From: DATNBU01 sp964476185
GTDB lineage: Bacteria; Desulfobacterota; Binatia; UBA1149; CAITLU01
Direction of reading: 5' to 3'
Length of the DNA stretch: 64,000 nt
NCBI GenBank assembly: GCA_964476185.1
Contig: CAYYZO010000002.1
Coordinates: 1 to 64,000 of the forward strand
In this document: positions 1 through 7,615 of the stretch, piece after piece
Position numbering within the stretch: position 1 is the first letter of the stretch
Layout of the letters: every line of letters starts with the position of its first letter
Program-made: the position numbers and the translations under genes
The notes under the pieces: generated by a model
What the model was told of the DNA's origin: nothing
The model's database searches: none
The model's input: the letters and a program-made list of their open reading frames with translations, nothing else

Positions 1-518
1 TCCTCCCCGTGGTGGCTGGATTCCTCGGCCAGCAGGTCGGTGTCGCCGCTCGGCAGCTTCAGTCCGGCGAGCAGCTCGGCGCGCACGAGGACCGGTCCGA
101 CCGCGCGACTGATCGGCGCGTAGCGCGCGACCAGCGAGAAGTCGCCGGCGCCGCCGACATCGCCGCGCGTCGGCACGCCGTCCTCGAGGCGCCGGTACTC
201 GCGCGAGATCAGCGGGAGGTTCAGCTGCACCGCCATCTCCGGCAGGATCTGGTAGCCGAGCACGACCTGCGTGATCGAGCTGTGAAGCCATTCGTCGTCG
301 GTGTTGGGGACGTCGCGGCCGTCCTGCTGGACGTCGTCGAAGTTCGAGTACTGCTCCGAGACGGCCAGGAAGACTCCGGTCCTGGCCTCTCGCATCAGCG
401 AGCCCGTGTAGATCGCGCAGAGGTCGCAGGCTTCGCCGCGCGCGGCGACGAGGGCGACGAGGGCGCAGACGATCGCGGCGACGGCGCGTCGCGCCGTCGC
501 CGCACTGTGCGGTTTCAT
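1..518 (-). CDS. Outer-membrane beta-barrel-like protein, 3' end cut by window
   Basis: The ATG is at 518 and the frame runs off the left edge, leaving about 172 residues. An arginine-containing N-terminus and a hydrophobic stretch (about residues 10-26) ending in ARGEAC form a likely signal peptide. The mature protein opens with CDLCAIY, then has alternating hydrophobic/polar strands and phrases such as LNLPLISREY and LKLPSGD, typical of channel-like proteins related to the phenol MetA family (PF13557 type). Location in the outer membrane is inferred. A strong AAGGAG ribosome site lies at about 527-532, directly after a 15-bp hairpin. The CxxC after the signal peptide and the Cys-rich neighbour hint at metals or redox, but no substrate can be assigned. 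Confidence 0.7.
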   Translation of the reverse strand, partial: MKPHSAATARRAVAAIVCALVALVAARGEACDLCAIYTGSLMREARTGVFLAVSEQYSNFDDVQQDGRDVPNTDDEWLHSSITQVVLGYQILPEMAVQLNLPLISREYRRLEDGVPTRGDVGGAGDFSLVARYAPISRAVGPVLVRAELLAGLKLPSGDTDLLAEESSHHGE

Positions 519-540
519 CGTGTTCGTTCTCCTTGTCCGG

Positions 541-574
541 GCGCCGTCGCGTTCGCGGTCGAACGCGACGGCGC
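541..574 (-). promoter_or_regulatory. Perfect 15-bp hairpin in the leader of the outer-membrane gene
   Basis: Arms at 541-555 and 560-574 are exact reverse complements around a 4-nt loop. In the minus-strand transcript the hairpin ends about 8 nt before the AAGGAG of the downstream gene and is preceded by a run of six U. The U-run is on the wrong side for a terminator of this hairpin. It could be an mRNA processing or stability element or a translation control hairpin between the Cys-rich gene and the outer-membrane gene. The symmetry is certain; the role is unknown. Confidence 0.55.
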
Positions 575-723
575 GAAAAAACGCGCGAGCGCAGCTTCCG
601 GGGCGCAGGCCACGGAGAGCGCGCAGGTCGAATCGTTTCCGGTGCGATCCCGGAGCCTTTCCCGCGACCCGGGACGGCCGCTGCGGAGCAGGCGGCCATC
701 CAGGCGAGGTCGGGGATCGGCTC

Positions 724-1128
724 TCAGGCGAAGGAGCGCGGGGGAGGGGGATCGGGGGCGTCCGCGAGGCGCCCGGCGGGGGATGGACGAGGCGGGGCCG
801 AGTCGTGGGCAAGGCCCGGCCGCGCGCCGGCGACGACCGCCCAGCTCGTGATCGTGGGGTCGTGGGCCGCCGCCGGGTGCAGGCTCTGGCCGTCGTGACA
901 GCCGCACGCCGCGGCGCGGATGGTCGCCTCGCTGTTGCAGCAGCAGCGCTTCTTCGTGCCGTTCTCGCCGTGGCACGACAGGTGCGGGCGCTCGGTCAGC
1001 GACTTCGCGTACGCCGCGGCGGCAACGCACGTCGCCCTGCCGCCCTGGCCGGTCGCCGCCGGCAGCCACAGCGCGAACGCCGCGACCAGCAGGCGCGAGA
1101 GGACGGAGCGGGCGCGGCGACGCAACAT
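724..1128 (-). CDS. Secreted Cys-rich small protein, function unknown
   Basis: 134 residues. The start is ATG at 1128: an RRR-rich n-region and the hydrophobic stretch LLVAAFALWLPAATG form a clear signal peptide. The central part carries ten cysteines, including SCHGENGTKKRCCCN and AACGCHDG, plus several histidines. The C-terminal third is Pro/Ala/Asp-rich and low in complexity. Clustered Cys/His suggests metal binding or disulfide cross-linking in the periplasm. I do not recognise the family. It lies upstream of, and in the same direction as, the outer-membrane gene, 205 bp away with a hairpin between, so a shared role is possible but unproven. Confidence 0.6.
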   Translation of the reverse strand: MLRRRARSVLSRLLVAAFALWLPAATGQGGRATCVAAAAYAKSLTERPHLSCHGENGTKKRCCCNSEATIRAAACGCHDGQSLHPAAAHDPTITSWAVVAGARPGLAHDSAPPRPSPAGRLADAPDPPPPRSFA

Positions 1129-1163
1129 CGGGGATGGCTGTAGCTGCCCCGGCCGTTTCGTCA

Positions 1164-1193
1164 AACGCCGGCCCCTGCGCCCGGGCCGGCGTT
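1164..1193. promoter_or_regulatory. 11-bp inverted repeat in divergent intergenic region
   Basis: Arms 1164-1174 and 1183-1193 are perfect reverse complements with an 8-nt spacer. They lie 36 bp upstream of the Cys-rich gene start (minus) and about 156 bp upstream of the CorC-like gene (plus). As DNA this could be an operator, and as RNA a leader hairpin. No convincing -35/-10 pair could be placed beside it, so the assignment is tentative. Confidence 0.35.
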
Positions 1194-1349
1194 CGCGGAG
1201 CGGGGCAGTTCTCGCGTCCGGCTCCGCGCGCTGGCCGTGCCCGCCCGGCGCGCGGAGCATTCCGCTCGAGCGAGGAGGCGCCGCAAGGGCCGAGGCTCGA
1301 ACCTCCCGGGGCACAGGGCCATGATGGGGCGACGCCGGGTTGTACCGAG

Positions 1350-2675
1350 ATGCTGACCGAGTTCCTGATCGTCTTTGCGCTGATCGTCGTGAACGGGGTG
1401 TTTTCCGCGGCCGAGATCTCGATCGTGTCGCTGCGCCGGACGCGACTTCAGCAGCTGGTCGACGAAGGGCGGGCGGGGGCCGCCGCCGTGGCGACCCTGC
1501 GCGCCCACCCGGAGCGCTTCCTAGCCACGGTGCAGATCGGCATCACCGTCGTCGGCGCGACCGCGGCGGCGTTCGGGGGCTACAGCATCGCGCACCACCT
1601 CGAGCCGTTCGTCGAGGCCGTCCCGTGGCTGGCCGGGTACGCCGAGGAGGTCTCTCTCACCGTCGTCGTCGTCGTGATCTCCTTCCTCTCGCTCGTGCTC
1701 GGCGAGCTCGTGCCGAAGTCGCTCGCGCTGCGCGGGGCCGAGTTCTTCGCGCTGCTGCTCGGGGGGCCGCTGCAGGCGCTCGCCTGGACGGCCAGGCCGC
1801 TCGTGTGGCTGCTGACCACGAGCTCGAACGCGGTGCTGCGCCCGTTCTCGGACCGCACGAACTTCATCGAGGCGCGCATCTCCACCGAGGAGCTGCAGCA
1901 GATGGTGGAGGAGGCCACGGAGACCGGCGCCCTGAACGAGCACGCGGGCGAGATCGCCTCGCGCGCGCTCGAGTTCGACAAGCTCACGCTGCGCGAGGTG
2001 ATGGTTCCGCGCGGCCGCGTGGACGCGCTGCCGGTCGACGCCGGCGAACGCGAGGTGCGCGAGTTCCTGATCGCGCGGCGCCGTTCGCGGATCCCGGTCT
2101 ACGCGGACTCGATCGATAACATCCTCGGCTACGTCAGCGCCAAGGACGTGATCGCCGTCGACTGGGAGAAGGGGGCGATCGTGCTGCGCGACCTGCTGCG
2201 CCCGGCGAAGGTCTTCCCGGAATCGGTGCCGGCCATCGACGTGCTTCGCTTCCTGCAGCGCGAGAACAGCCGGCTCGCCGTCGCGGTCGACGAGCACGGC
2301 GCGTTCTCGGGCCTCGTGACGTTCGACGACATGGTCGAGGAACTCGTCGGCGAAGTGTTCCGGGACGGCGACGACATGGAAGCGCCGTTCGCGCGGCAGC
2401 CCGACGGGTCGGTGCGGGCGCGCGGGGACGCGCCGGTTCGCGAGCTCAACCGGGCGTTCGACCTGACGCTGGCCGAGGGGCCGGACTTCACGACCGTGGG
2501 TGGCCTCTGCGTGCACCTGGCGGCCGGCATCCCGAACCGCGGCGCGCGGCTGGCCGCCGGCGGGGGCGTCGTGCTGGTCGTCGAGGATTCCTCCCCGCGG
2601 ACCGTGAGGAGGGTGCGCGTGCTGCTGCCCGAGCACGTCACGGAGCAACCGTCGACCATGCCGCTCGCGCGCTGA
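1350..2675 (+). CDS. CorC/HlyC-family CNNM-CBS transporter (hemolysin-like)
   Basis: 441 residues, usual length for the family. The start ATG at 1350 gives MLTEFLIVFALIVVNGVFSA, the typical first membrane segment of a CNNM (DUF21) domain. More membrane segments follow around residues 60-90 and 100-155, with the family motif SLVLGELVPKSLALR. Two CBS domains (about residues 210-325, LREVMVPR...) and a C-terminal CorC_HlyC domain (about 340-430) complete the layout. Known relatives act in Mg2+/Co2+ efflux or membrane ion homeostasis; haemolysis is a legacy name. It stands alone and its 3' end is duplicated in the adjacent intergenic DNA. Confidence 0.9.
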   Translation: MLTEFLIVFALIVVNGVFSAAEISIVSLRRTRLQQLVDEGRAGAAAVATLRAHPERFLATVQIGITVVGATAAAFGGYSIAHHLEPFVEAVPWLAGYAEEVSLTVVVVVISFLSLVLGELVPKSLALRGAEFFALLLGGPLQALAWTARPLVWLLTTSSNAVLRPFSDRTNFIEARISTEELQQMVEEATETGALNEHAGEIASRALEFDKLTLREVMVPRGRVDALPVDAGEREVREFLIARRRSRIPVYADSIDNILGYVSAKDVIAVDWEKGAIVLRDLLRPAKVFPESVPAIDVLRFLQRENSRLAVAVDEHGAFSGLVTFDDMVEELVGEVFRDGDDMEAPFARQPDGSVRARGDAPVRELNRAFDLTLAEGPDFTTVGGLCVHLAAGIPNRGARLAAGGGVVLVVEDSSPRTVRRVRVLLPEHVTEQPSTMPLAR

Positions 2676-2712
2676 AGGCGCGCGGCCGGGCCGCTCGCGC
2701 GCTGAAGCGCGC
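2661..2712. repeat. Tandem duplication of a gene 3' end forming two GC hairpins
   Basis: A 17-bp block at 2661-2677, covering the last codons and stop of the CorC-like gene, is repeated exactly at 2691-2707. Each copy folds: GCGCGC arms at 2667-2672/2678-2683 and 2697-2702/2707-2712 around TGAA(G) loops. The site lies between convergent genes, which suits a bidirectional transcription block, but there is no U-tract on either strand. Confidence 0.45.
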
Positions 2713-2739
2713 TCCGGACGAGACGGCTACGGCCGGTCT

Positions 2740-4212
2740 TCAGTGACTCGCGGGCGCAGGCTGGGCCGCGGCCGGAGCGTCGCTGCCGGCGGCTGGCGTG
2801 GCCTTCGGCGCGGAGTCGACGAACGCCGGCCGTTTCATCGCGAGGCGCGAGTACTCGTGCTCGGAGGCGAGCAACACCGCCGTGCGTCCGGCGTTCTTCA
2901 CGTAGTACTTGCGCGCCGACGGGCGCCTGGGTGCGCCTTCGGCGGCCGGCGGCTCGGGCGCCGGAGCGGCGGCGAGCGCGGCGCAGGGGCCGTTCGATCC
3001 GTCGATCTCCAGCCGCGCGGTCGGCGCGTCGAGACCCCACTTCACGAGGTCGGCATCGGAAGACGCATCCCCGACGACCTGGTCGGCGCGCGCGAGCGCG
3101 AGGCCGCTCACCGCGTTGTCGACGATGCGCTGGTTCAGCACTTCGCCGGGCCGCTCCGGCGAGATCGTCCACGGCTTGCCCGGCGCTTCGCGGGAGATCG
3201 TGAACGCGTCGCCGCCGATGGTCCATCGAAGGCTTCGGATCTCGTCGACCTTGCACGACAGGAGGCGCTTCTCGCGAAGCTCGGCGGGCGCCGGCGCGAA
3301 CTTCGTGCCGACCCAGTCCGGGGCCTTGACGACCTGCCCGTCGCTCGTGCGCTCGAAGTAGAAACCGGCCGGGGCGTCCGCGGCTTCCTTGCCGATCGCG
3401 AACTCGGTCGCGCCGCCGTCCTCGCGCTCGGCGCGGAAGCGGGTCGCGCCGTCGACGAGTCCGAAGGCGACCCGGTCAGCCGCGGGCCCGTCGAAGAACG
3501 CGATCGCGTCGATCGTCGCCATCGAGTCGAGCATCGAGCGCACCGACTCGGCGTCGGCCGCGTCCGCGATCGGCGAGAGCATCGCCCAGGATCCCTCGCC
3601 GCGCTTCTCGAGTTCGATCTTCTCGCCGGGCTTGTCGATGACGACGCGGCGGACGCCGGTGCTGTCCGCGTCGAACATCGTCTTCTTGCGCAGCTCCTCC
3701 GGCTTCTTCACGGCGCTCGACTGCAGCAGGAGCGGGATCACGAGGACCTCGTCGCTGTCCTCGCGGCGCGCGAAGGCCTGGTAGCCGACCGGAGTCGCGA
3801 TCCCGAGCACGACCGCGGGGAGCTTCGCGCCGCCGGTCGTGGTCAGCTCGAGGCGGGCCTGCGAGCCGGTCTCGCCCTCGAGGCCGTAGGTCGAGAGCGC
3901 CTGCACTTCGTCCTTGCCGAGCCGCCGCTCGATCTTGGTTTCCCGGACCGTGGTCAGGAACGACTCGATCGATCCCTTCTCGGCCGGGTAGGCGACCGGT
4001 TCGGTCATCTTCCACTGGTCGCCGTCGCGGACGACCTCGATGGCGCTGCCGTCCGGGTAGGCGAGGCGGACCTTCTCGACCGCGGCCGGGTCGACGTCGA
4101 CGAGGATGTCGCCCTTGGCCTCGCGCTCCATCGACGGCAGCTCGACGTAGTAGACGTACGCGCCGAGCCCGACGGCGACGAGGGCCAGCAGCAGCGTGCG
4201 CAGGAAGCTCAC
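2740..4212 (-). CDS. DUF4340 protein, partner of Gld-like ABC exporter
   Basis: 490 residues. A GTG start at 4212 overlaps the TGA of the upstream GldG-like gene (GTGA), which argues for translational coupling. One N-terminal membrane anchor (about residues 3-22, LLLALVAVGLGAYVYYVE) is followed by a long soluble, probably periplasmic region with repeated beta-rich modules, matching DUF4340 proteins. The C-terminal 30 residues are Ala/Pro-rich. DUF4340 genes commonly follow GldG-type proteins in such exporter operons. The biochemical role is unknown; an accessory extracytoplasmic subunit is inferred. Confidence 0.8.
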   Translation of the reverse strand: MSFLRTLLLALVAVGLGAYVYYVELPSMEREAKGDILVDVDPAAVEKVRLAYPDGSAIEVVRDGDQWKMTEPVAYPAEKGSIESFLTTVRETKIERRLGKDEVQALSTYGLEGETGSQARLELTTTGGAKLPAVVLGIATPVGYQAFARREDSDEVLVIPLLLQSSAVKKPEELRKKTMFDADSTGVRRVVIDKPGEKIELEKRGEGSWAMLSPIADAADAESVRSMLDSMATIDAIAFFDGPAADRVAFGLVDGATRFRAEREDGGATEFAIGKEAADAPAGFYFERTSDGQVVKAPDWVGTKFAPAPAELREKRLLSCKVDEIRSLRWTIGGDAFTISREAPGKPWTISPERPGEVLNQRIVDNAVSGLALARADQVVGDASSDADLVKWGLDAPTARLEIDGSNGPCAALAAAPAPEPPAAEGAPRRPSARKYYVKNAGRTAVLLASEHEYSRLAMKRPAFVDSAPKATPAAGSDAPAAAQPAPASH

Positions 4213-5783
4213 AGCGACGAACGCCTCCACCAGACGACGATGCCGGCGAGGAGGATCAGCTCCGGCAGCACCAGCACCGAGAGGTAGAACACCGTGCGCG
4301 CTTCCGCGTCGCCGAGGTAGGCGCGCGACGCGCGCACGACGCGCGGAGCGATCGAGATCAGCTCCTCCTGGCCCGCGAGCCAGCCGACGACGCTCTGTCC
4401 GACGGCGTCGTTGTAGAGCTGGCGCAGGTACTGGTTCGTCAGGAAGCTCGTGTCGCCGAAGGCCGCGACCTTCAGCGACTTGCCGGCCTCGCCGCCGAGC
4501 ACGGTCACGGACGCCTCGCCGGCGGCTCCGACCGGGACGGGGCCGCGGATGTCCACTTCGGAGAGCTCGGCTTCGCCCTGGTTGAACACGCGCTCGATGT
4601 CGGTTTCCGCCCAGCTCGTCATCGACGTGAAGCCGAGCGGTTCGAAGACCACCGGTCCCGGCTGCGCACCTTCCTCGGGCAGCGCGGGCGAGACCGAGCG
4701 CGACAGCGAGAACAGGCTGCGTTCGGTCAGCGCCTTCGCGGCCGGGTGCTTGCCGTACTCCGAGACGATCGCGTCGAAGCCGATCGTGGCGCCCTGGAAC
4801 AACCGCACCTGCTGGTCGAGGATGATGTCGTCGCCGACGCGCAGGCCGAGCTCGCGGGCGAACCCGACGAGTTCCGGATCCTTCTTCGGCTCGAGCAGCA
4901 CGAGCACGCTGCCGCCCTTCTTCAGGTAGTCGCGGATCTTGTCGATCTCGGCGGGGAAGTGGCTGCGTTCGCCGGTGGCGACCACCAGCACCGCGGCGTC
5001 GGCGGGGATCGCCTCGCCCTCGCCCGCGAACAGGCTCGCGACCTCGTAGTTCTGGTTGCGCAGCGTGTCCGCGAACAGGCCCATGCCGCCGGGCTGTTCC
5101 TTCTCGTCGATCGAGGGCTCGCCGTGGCCGGTCAGGAAATAGACCTTCTTCTGCGCGCTCGTGGCGACCTTGTGGATGCCGTTGGTGATCGCCTCCTCGT
5201 CCACCTTGTCGACGGTGGTCGAGCGGTCGCCCATCTTGATCTTCAGCGTCGGGATCGACTGGATCAGCTCGCGCTGGGCGATCTCGGGGCTGACCTGCGG
5301 GTCGATGATCTGCCACTTCAGCTTGCCGCTGTAGTGGCCGTAGATCTCCGAGACCTCCTTGACGAACGGCTTCTCCTGGGGGCCGACGAAGGCGAGGATC
5401 TCGACGTCCTGGTCGAGCTTGTCCAGCACCTGCCTCGACGCCTCGGTCAGGCTGTTGACGCCGGCCGACGACATGTCCCAGCGCTTGTTGTAGCGCACGC
5501 CGAGCACGTTCAGCATCACGACGACGACGAGGAAGACGAGCGAGTAGACGACCGCGTTCGTCCCGTAGCGCGTCGAACGGCGCCGCACGAACTCGGTCAG
5601 CGAGCCGGTGCCGGACGCGAAGAACCACGCGATGCAGACGAGGCCGGCGCCGATGTGCGAGAGCGAGAACCAGCCGAAATCCCAGAACCCGAGCATCGGG
5701 TTCATGGTCATCACGTGCTCGATCAGGCCGAACAGGACGAGGACGAGGCCGGTGATTCCGAGGATCGGTGCGCGCTTGCCCAT
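4209..5783 (-). CDS. GldG-like ABC transporter auxiliary protein
   Basis: 524 residues from ATG 5783, only 2 nt after the permease stop. N-terminal membrane segments lie near residues 8-25, 38-58 and 77-98. A large extracytoplasmic domain of the ABC_transp_aux/GldG type (PF09822-like) follows, and a C-terminal segment (LSVLVLPELILLAGIVVWW) anchors the end. Phrases such as VNSLTEASRQVLDKL and VDEEAITNGIHKV are typical of the family. In gliding Bacteroidetes GldG works with GldA and GldF; in other phyla the same set is widespread and its substrate is not known. Third gene of the minus-strand operon. Confidence 0.85.
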   Translation of the reverse strand: MGKRAPILGITGLVLVLFGLIEHVMTMNPMLGFWDFGWFSLSHIGAGLVCIAWFFASGTGSLTEFVRRRSTRYGTNAVVYSLVFLVVVVMLNVLGVRYNKRWDMSSAGVNSLTEASRQVLDKLDQDVEILAFVGPQEKPFVKEVSEIYGHYSGKLKWQIIDPQVSPEIAQRELIQSIPTLKIKMGDRSTTVDKVDEEAITNGIHKVATSAQKKVYFLTGHGEPSIDEKEQPGGMGLFADTLRNQNYEVASLFAGEGEAIPADAAVLVVATGERSHFPAEIDKIRDYLKKGGSVLVLLEPKKDPELVGFARELGLRVGDDIILDQQVRLFQGATIGFDAIVSEYGKHPAAKALTERSLFSLSRSVSPALPEEGAQPGPVVFEPLGFTSMTSWAETDIERVFNQGEAELSEVDIRGPVPVGAAGEASVTVLGGEAGKSLKVAAFGDTSFLTNQYLRQLYNDAVGQSVVGWLAGQEELISIAPRVVRASRAYLGDAEARTVFYLSVLVLPELILLAGIVVWWRRSSL

Positions 5784-5785
5784 GG

Positions 5786-6556
5786 TTACTTCCACCGGTT
5801 CGATTCCACCGCGCGGTGGGTCAGGAACAGGAAGATGCCGGCGAGGCTCGCGAAGTAGACGAGGTCGCTCGACTCGATGACCCCCTTGACCATCCTGCTG
5901 AAATGGTTCGACACCGACAGGTAGCCGAGCACGCCGGCCACCGCGGGGCTCGCGCCTTCGGCCGGCCAGCTGATCACGAAGAGCAGCAACAGCAGCACCA
6001 GCGCGGTGATCGTCGCGATGATCTGGTTGCTGGTGAGCGCCGACGTGAAGTTGCCGACGGCCACGAACGACAGCGCGGTCAGGTACAGGGCCAGCATGCC
6101 GGCAAACGTCATGCCGATCTCGGGGTTGCCGAACGCGAACAGCATCGCCGGGAACACGAACGCGAGCAGGCTCATCAGCGTGACGAGGAAGGCGCCGGCC
6201 AGGTACTTGCCGAGGACCATCTCGCCGACGCGCACGGGCGAGGTGAACAGCAGCTCGAAGGTCTGCTGGCTCTTTTCCTCGGCGAAGCTCCTCATCGTGA
6301 TCATCGGGATCACGATCAGCAGCACGAACAAGAGGTTGTGCATGAGCGGCGCGATGACCGCGTCGTTCAGGTTCAGCCAGGTCGTGTCCATGCCCTGCAG
6401 CATCGAGTACTGCGCCGCGAGCCGGTTGAACTGCCCGAGCATGTTGAAGAAGAACCAGCCGGCCAGCAGCGTGAAGCCGGTCAGCACGACGTAGGCGATC
6501 GGCGAGACGAAGACGGCGCGGATGTCGCGCCACGCGATCGCGAGCACGTTACGCAT
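5786..6556 (-). CDS. ABC-2 type permease (GldF-like)
   Basis: 256 residues with six predicted membrane segments (for example YVVLTGFTLLAGWFFFNML and IITALVLLLLLFVISWP). The start ATG at 6556 overlaps the ATPase gene by 8 nt, so the two are translated together. The cytoplasmic motif RSFAEEKSQQTFELL between early segments is characteristic of ABC-2/GldF permeases. It should form the channel of the exporter powered by the preceding ATPase. Cargo is not evident from the sequence. Confidence 0.88.
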   Translation of the reverse strand: MRNVLAIAWRDIRAVFVSPIAYVVLTGFTLLAGWFFFNMLGQFNRLAAQYSMLQGMDTTWLNLNDAVIAPLMHNLLFVLLIVIPMITMRSFAEEKSQQTFELLFTSPVRVGEMVLGKYLAGAFLVTLMSLLAFVFPAMLFAFGNPEIGMTFAGMLALYLTALSFVAVGNFTSALTSNQIIATITALVLLLLLFVISWPAEGASPAVAGVLGYLSVSNHFSRMVKGVIESSDLVYFASLAGIFLFLTHRAVESNRWK

Positions 6557-7301
6557 GGGCGGCCTCCCCGGCGGCGGGGCGCGCCCCGAAGTTCGCGTCG
6601 CCGGTCACGTGCCGGAGGTACTCTTCCTCGAGGCTGCGCTCGCGGACGAGGTCGGCCATGTTCGCCTCGAGCGCGATGCGGCCGGAGTTGATCAGGACGA
6701 CCTTGCGGCAGATCTGCTGGACCTCCGGAAGGATGTGGGTCGAGAGGATCACCGTGCGCTCGGCCGCCAGGCCCGTGATCAGCTCGCGGATCTCGATGAT
6801 CTGCGCCGGGTCGAGGCCGACCGTCGGTTCGTCGAGGATCAGCACGGAAGGACGATGGATCAGGGCCTGGGCGAGGCCGACCCTCTGGCGGTAGCCTTTC
6901 GACAGGTGCCCGCACAGCCGACCGGCGACATGGCCGAGGCCGCACTCGTCGATCACCCGGTCGGCGGCGCTGGAAACTTCGTTCCGCGGCAGCGCCTTCA
7001 GCTTCGCGACGTGGCGCAGGTAGCTGCGCACGGTCATCTCGAGGTACAGCGGCGGCGTCTCGGGCAGGTACCCGATCCGGCGGCGGACCTCGAAGGAGTC
7101 CTGGAAGACGTCGAAGCCGTCGACGGTGACCGTGCCGGACGTGGCCGGCATGAAGCCGGTCAGGATCCGCATCGTGGTCGTCTTGCCGGCGCCGTTCGGG
7201 CCGAGGAAGCCGGCGGCTTCCCCGCTGGCGACGGTGAACGACACGTCGTCGACCGCTGTAATGGACCCGTAGGACTTCGTCAGGTTCTTGACTTCAATCA
7301 T
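6549..7301 (-). CDS. ABC transporter ATP-binding protein (GldA-like)
   Basis: 250 residues. Walker A GPNGAGKTT (about residues 35-43), a signature region at LSKGYRQRVGLAQAL, Walker B VLILDEPTVGLDP and the switch histidine in STHIL are all present. The signature reads LSKGY rather than LSGGQ, as is common in ABC-2/GldA-type ATPases. It is the first gene of the operon ATPase-permease-GldG-DUF4340, about 80 nt downstream of a sigma70-like promoter. It energises export through the adjacent permease. Confidence 0.92.
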   Translation of the reverse strand: MIEVKNLTKSYGSITAVDDVSFTVASGEAAGFLGPNGAGKTTTMRILTGFMPATSGTVTVDGFDVFQDSFEVRRRIGYLPETPPLYLEMTVRSYLRHVAKLKALPRNEVSSAADRVIDECGLGHVAGRLCGHLSKGYRQRVGLAQALIHRPSVLILDEPTVGLDPAQIIEIRELITGLAAERTVILSTHILPEVQQICRKVVLINSGRIALEANMADLVRERSLEEEYLRHVTGDANFGARPAAGEAAHA

Positions 7302-7615
7302 GGGCGTCCGGGGTAGGGGAAGGCTTCGGGAAGGCGACGGCTCTGGGCATGCTCGCGTGGTCCTGCATGTTCAGTGTCGGTGAACCAAGGTTTCTATTGC
7401 GCGCCCTGACGGGTGTCAAAGCCGGTTTATTCGCACTCGGCCCCACTTTCCGGGCGGATCGGACGCCAGCCGACGCGGGGCCGGCGCGAAACACTTCCCT
7501 CACCTTGGTCACGTTCCTATAAGCGGTGCGCCGCGTCGTTCCGCGACGGGCCGGCCGCTTTCGAGGGGTAGCGGACGGTCTGCCGGAACCGGAGCCTTGG
7601 CTCGGCCCGCACCCG
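7302..7615. other. Divergent intergenic region between exporter and kinase genes
   Basis: A 314-bp stretch if the kinase starts at 7616. It holds the exporter promoter (7391-7419, minus) and, on the plus strand, a possible -10 (TATAAG, 7518-7523) with only a poor TTCCCT at the -35 position. A short minus-strand open frame here lacks a ribosome site and overlaps the promoter, so it is not called as a gene. Confidence 0.6.
7391..7419 (-). promoter_or_regulatory. Sigma70-like promoter of the Gld-like exporter operon
   Basis: On the minus strand TTGACA (7419-7414) and TAGAAA (7396-7391) are separated by 17 bp. The predicted start, about 7384, gives a leader near 80 nt to the ATPase ATG at 7301. 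The -35 is a perfect consensus. The same TTGACAC...TAGAAACC pairing recurs upstream of rplU, which supports it as a strong housekeeping promoter type in this genome. Confidence 0.7.

Noticed and set aside
7294..7512. 72-codon minus-strand frame over the exporter promoter
   Set aside because: It covers the -35/-10 and overlaps the ATPase start; no ribosome site or family match.
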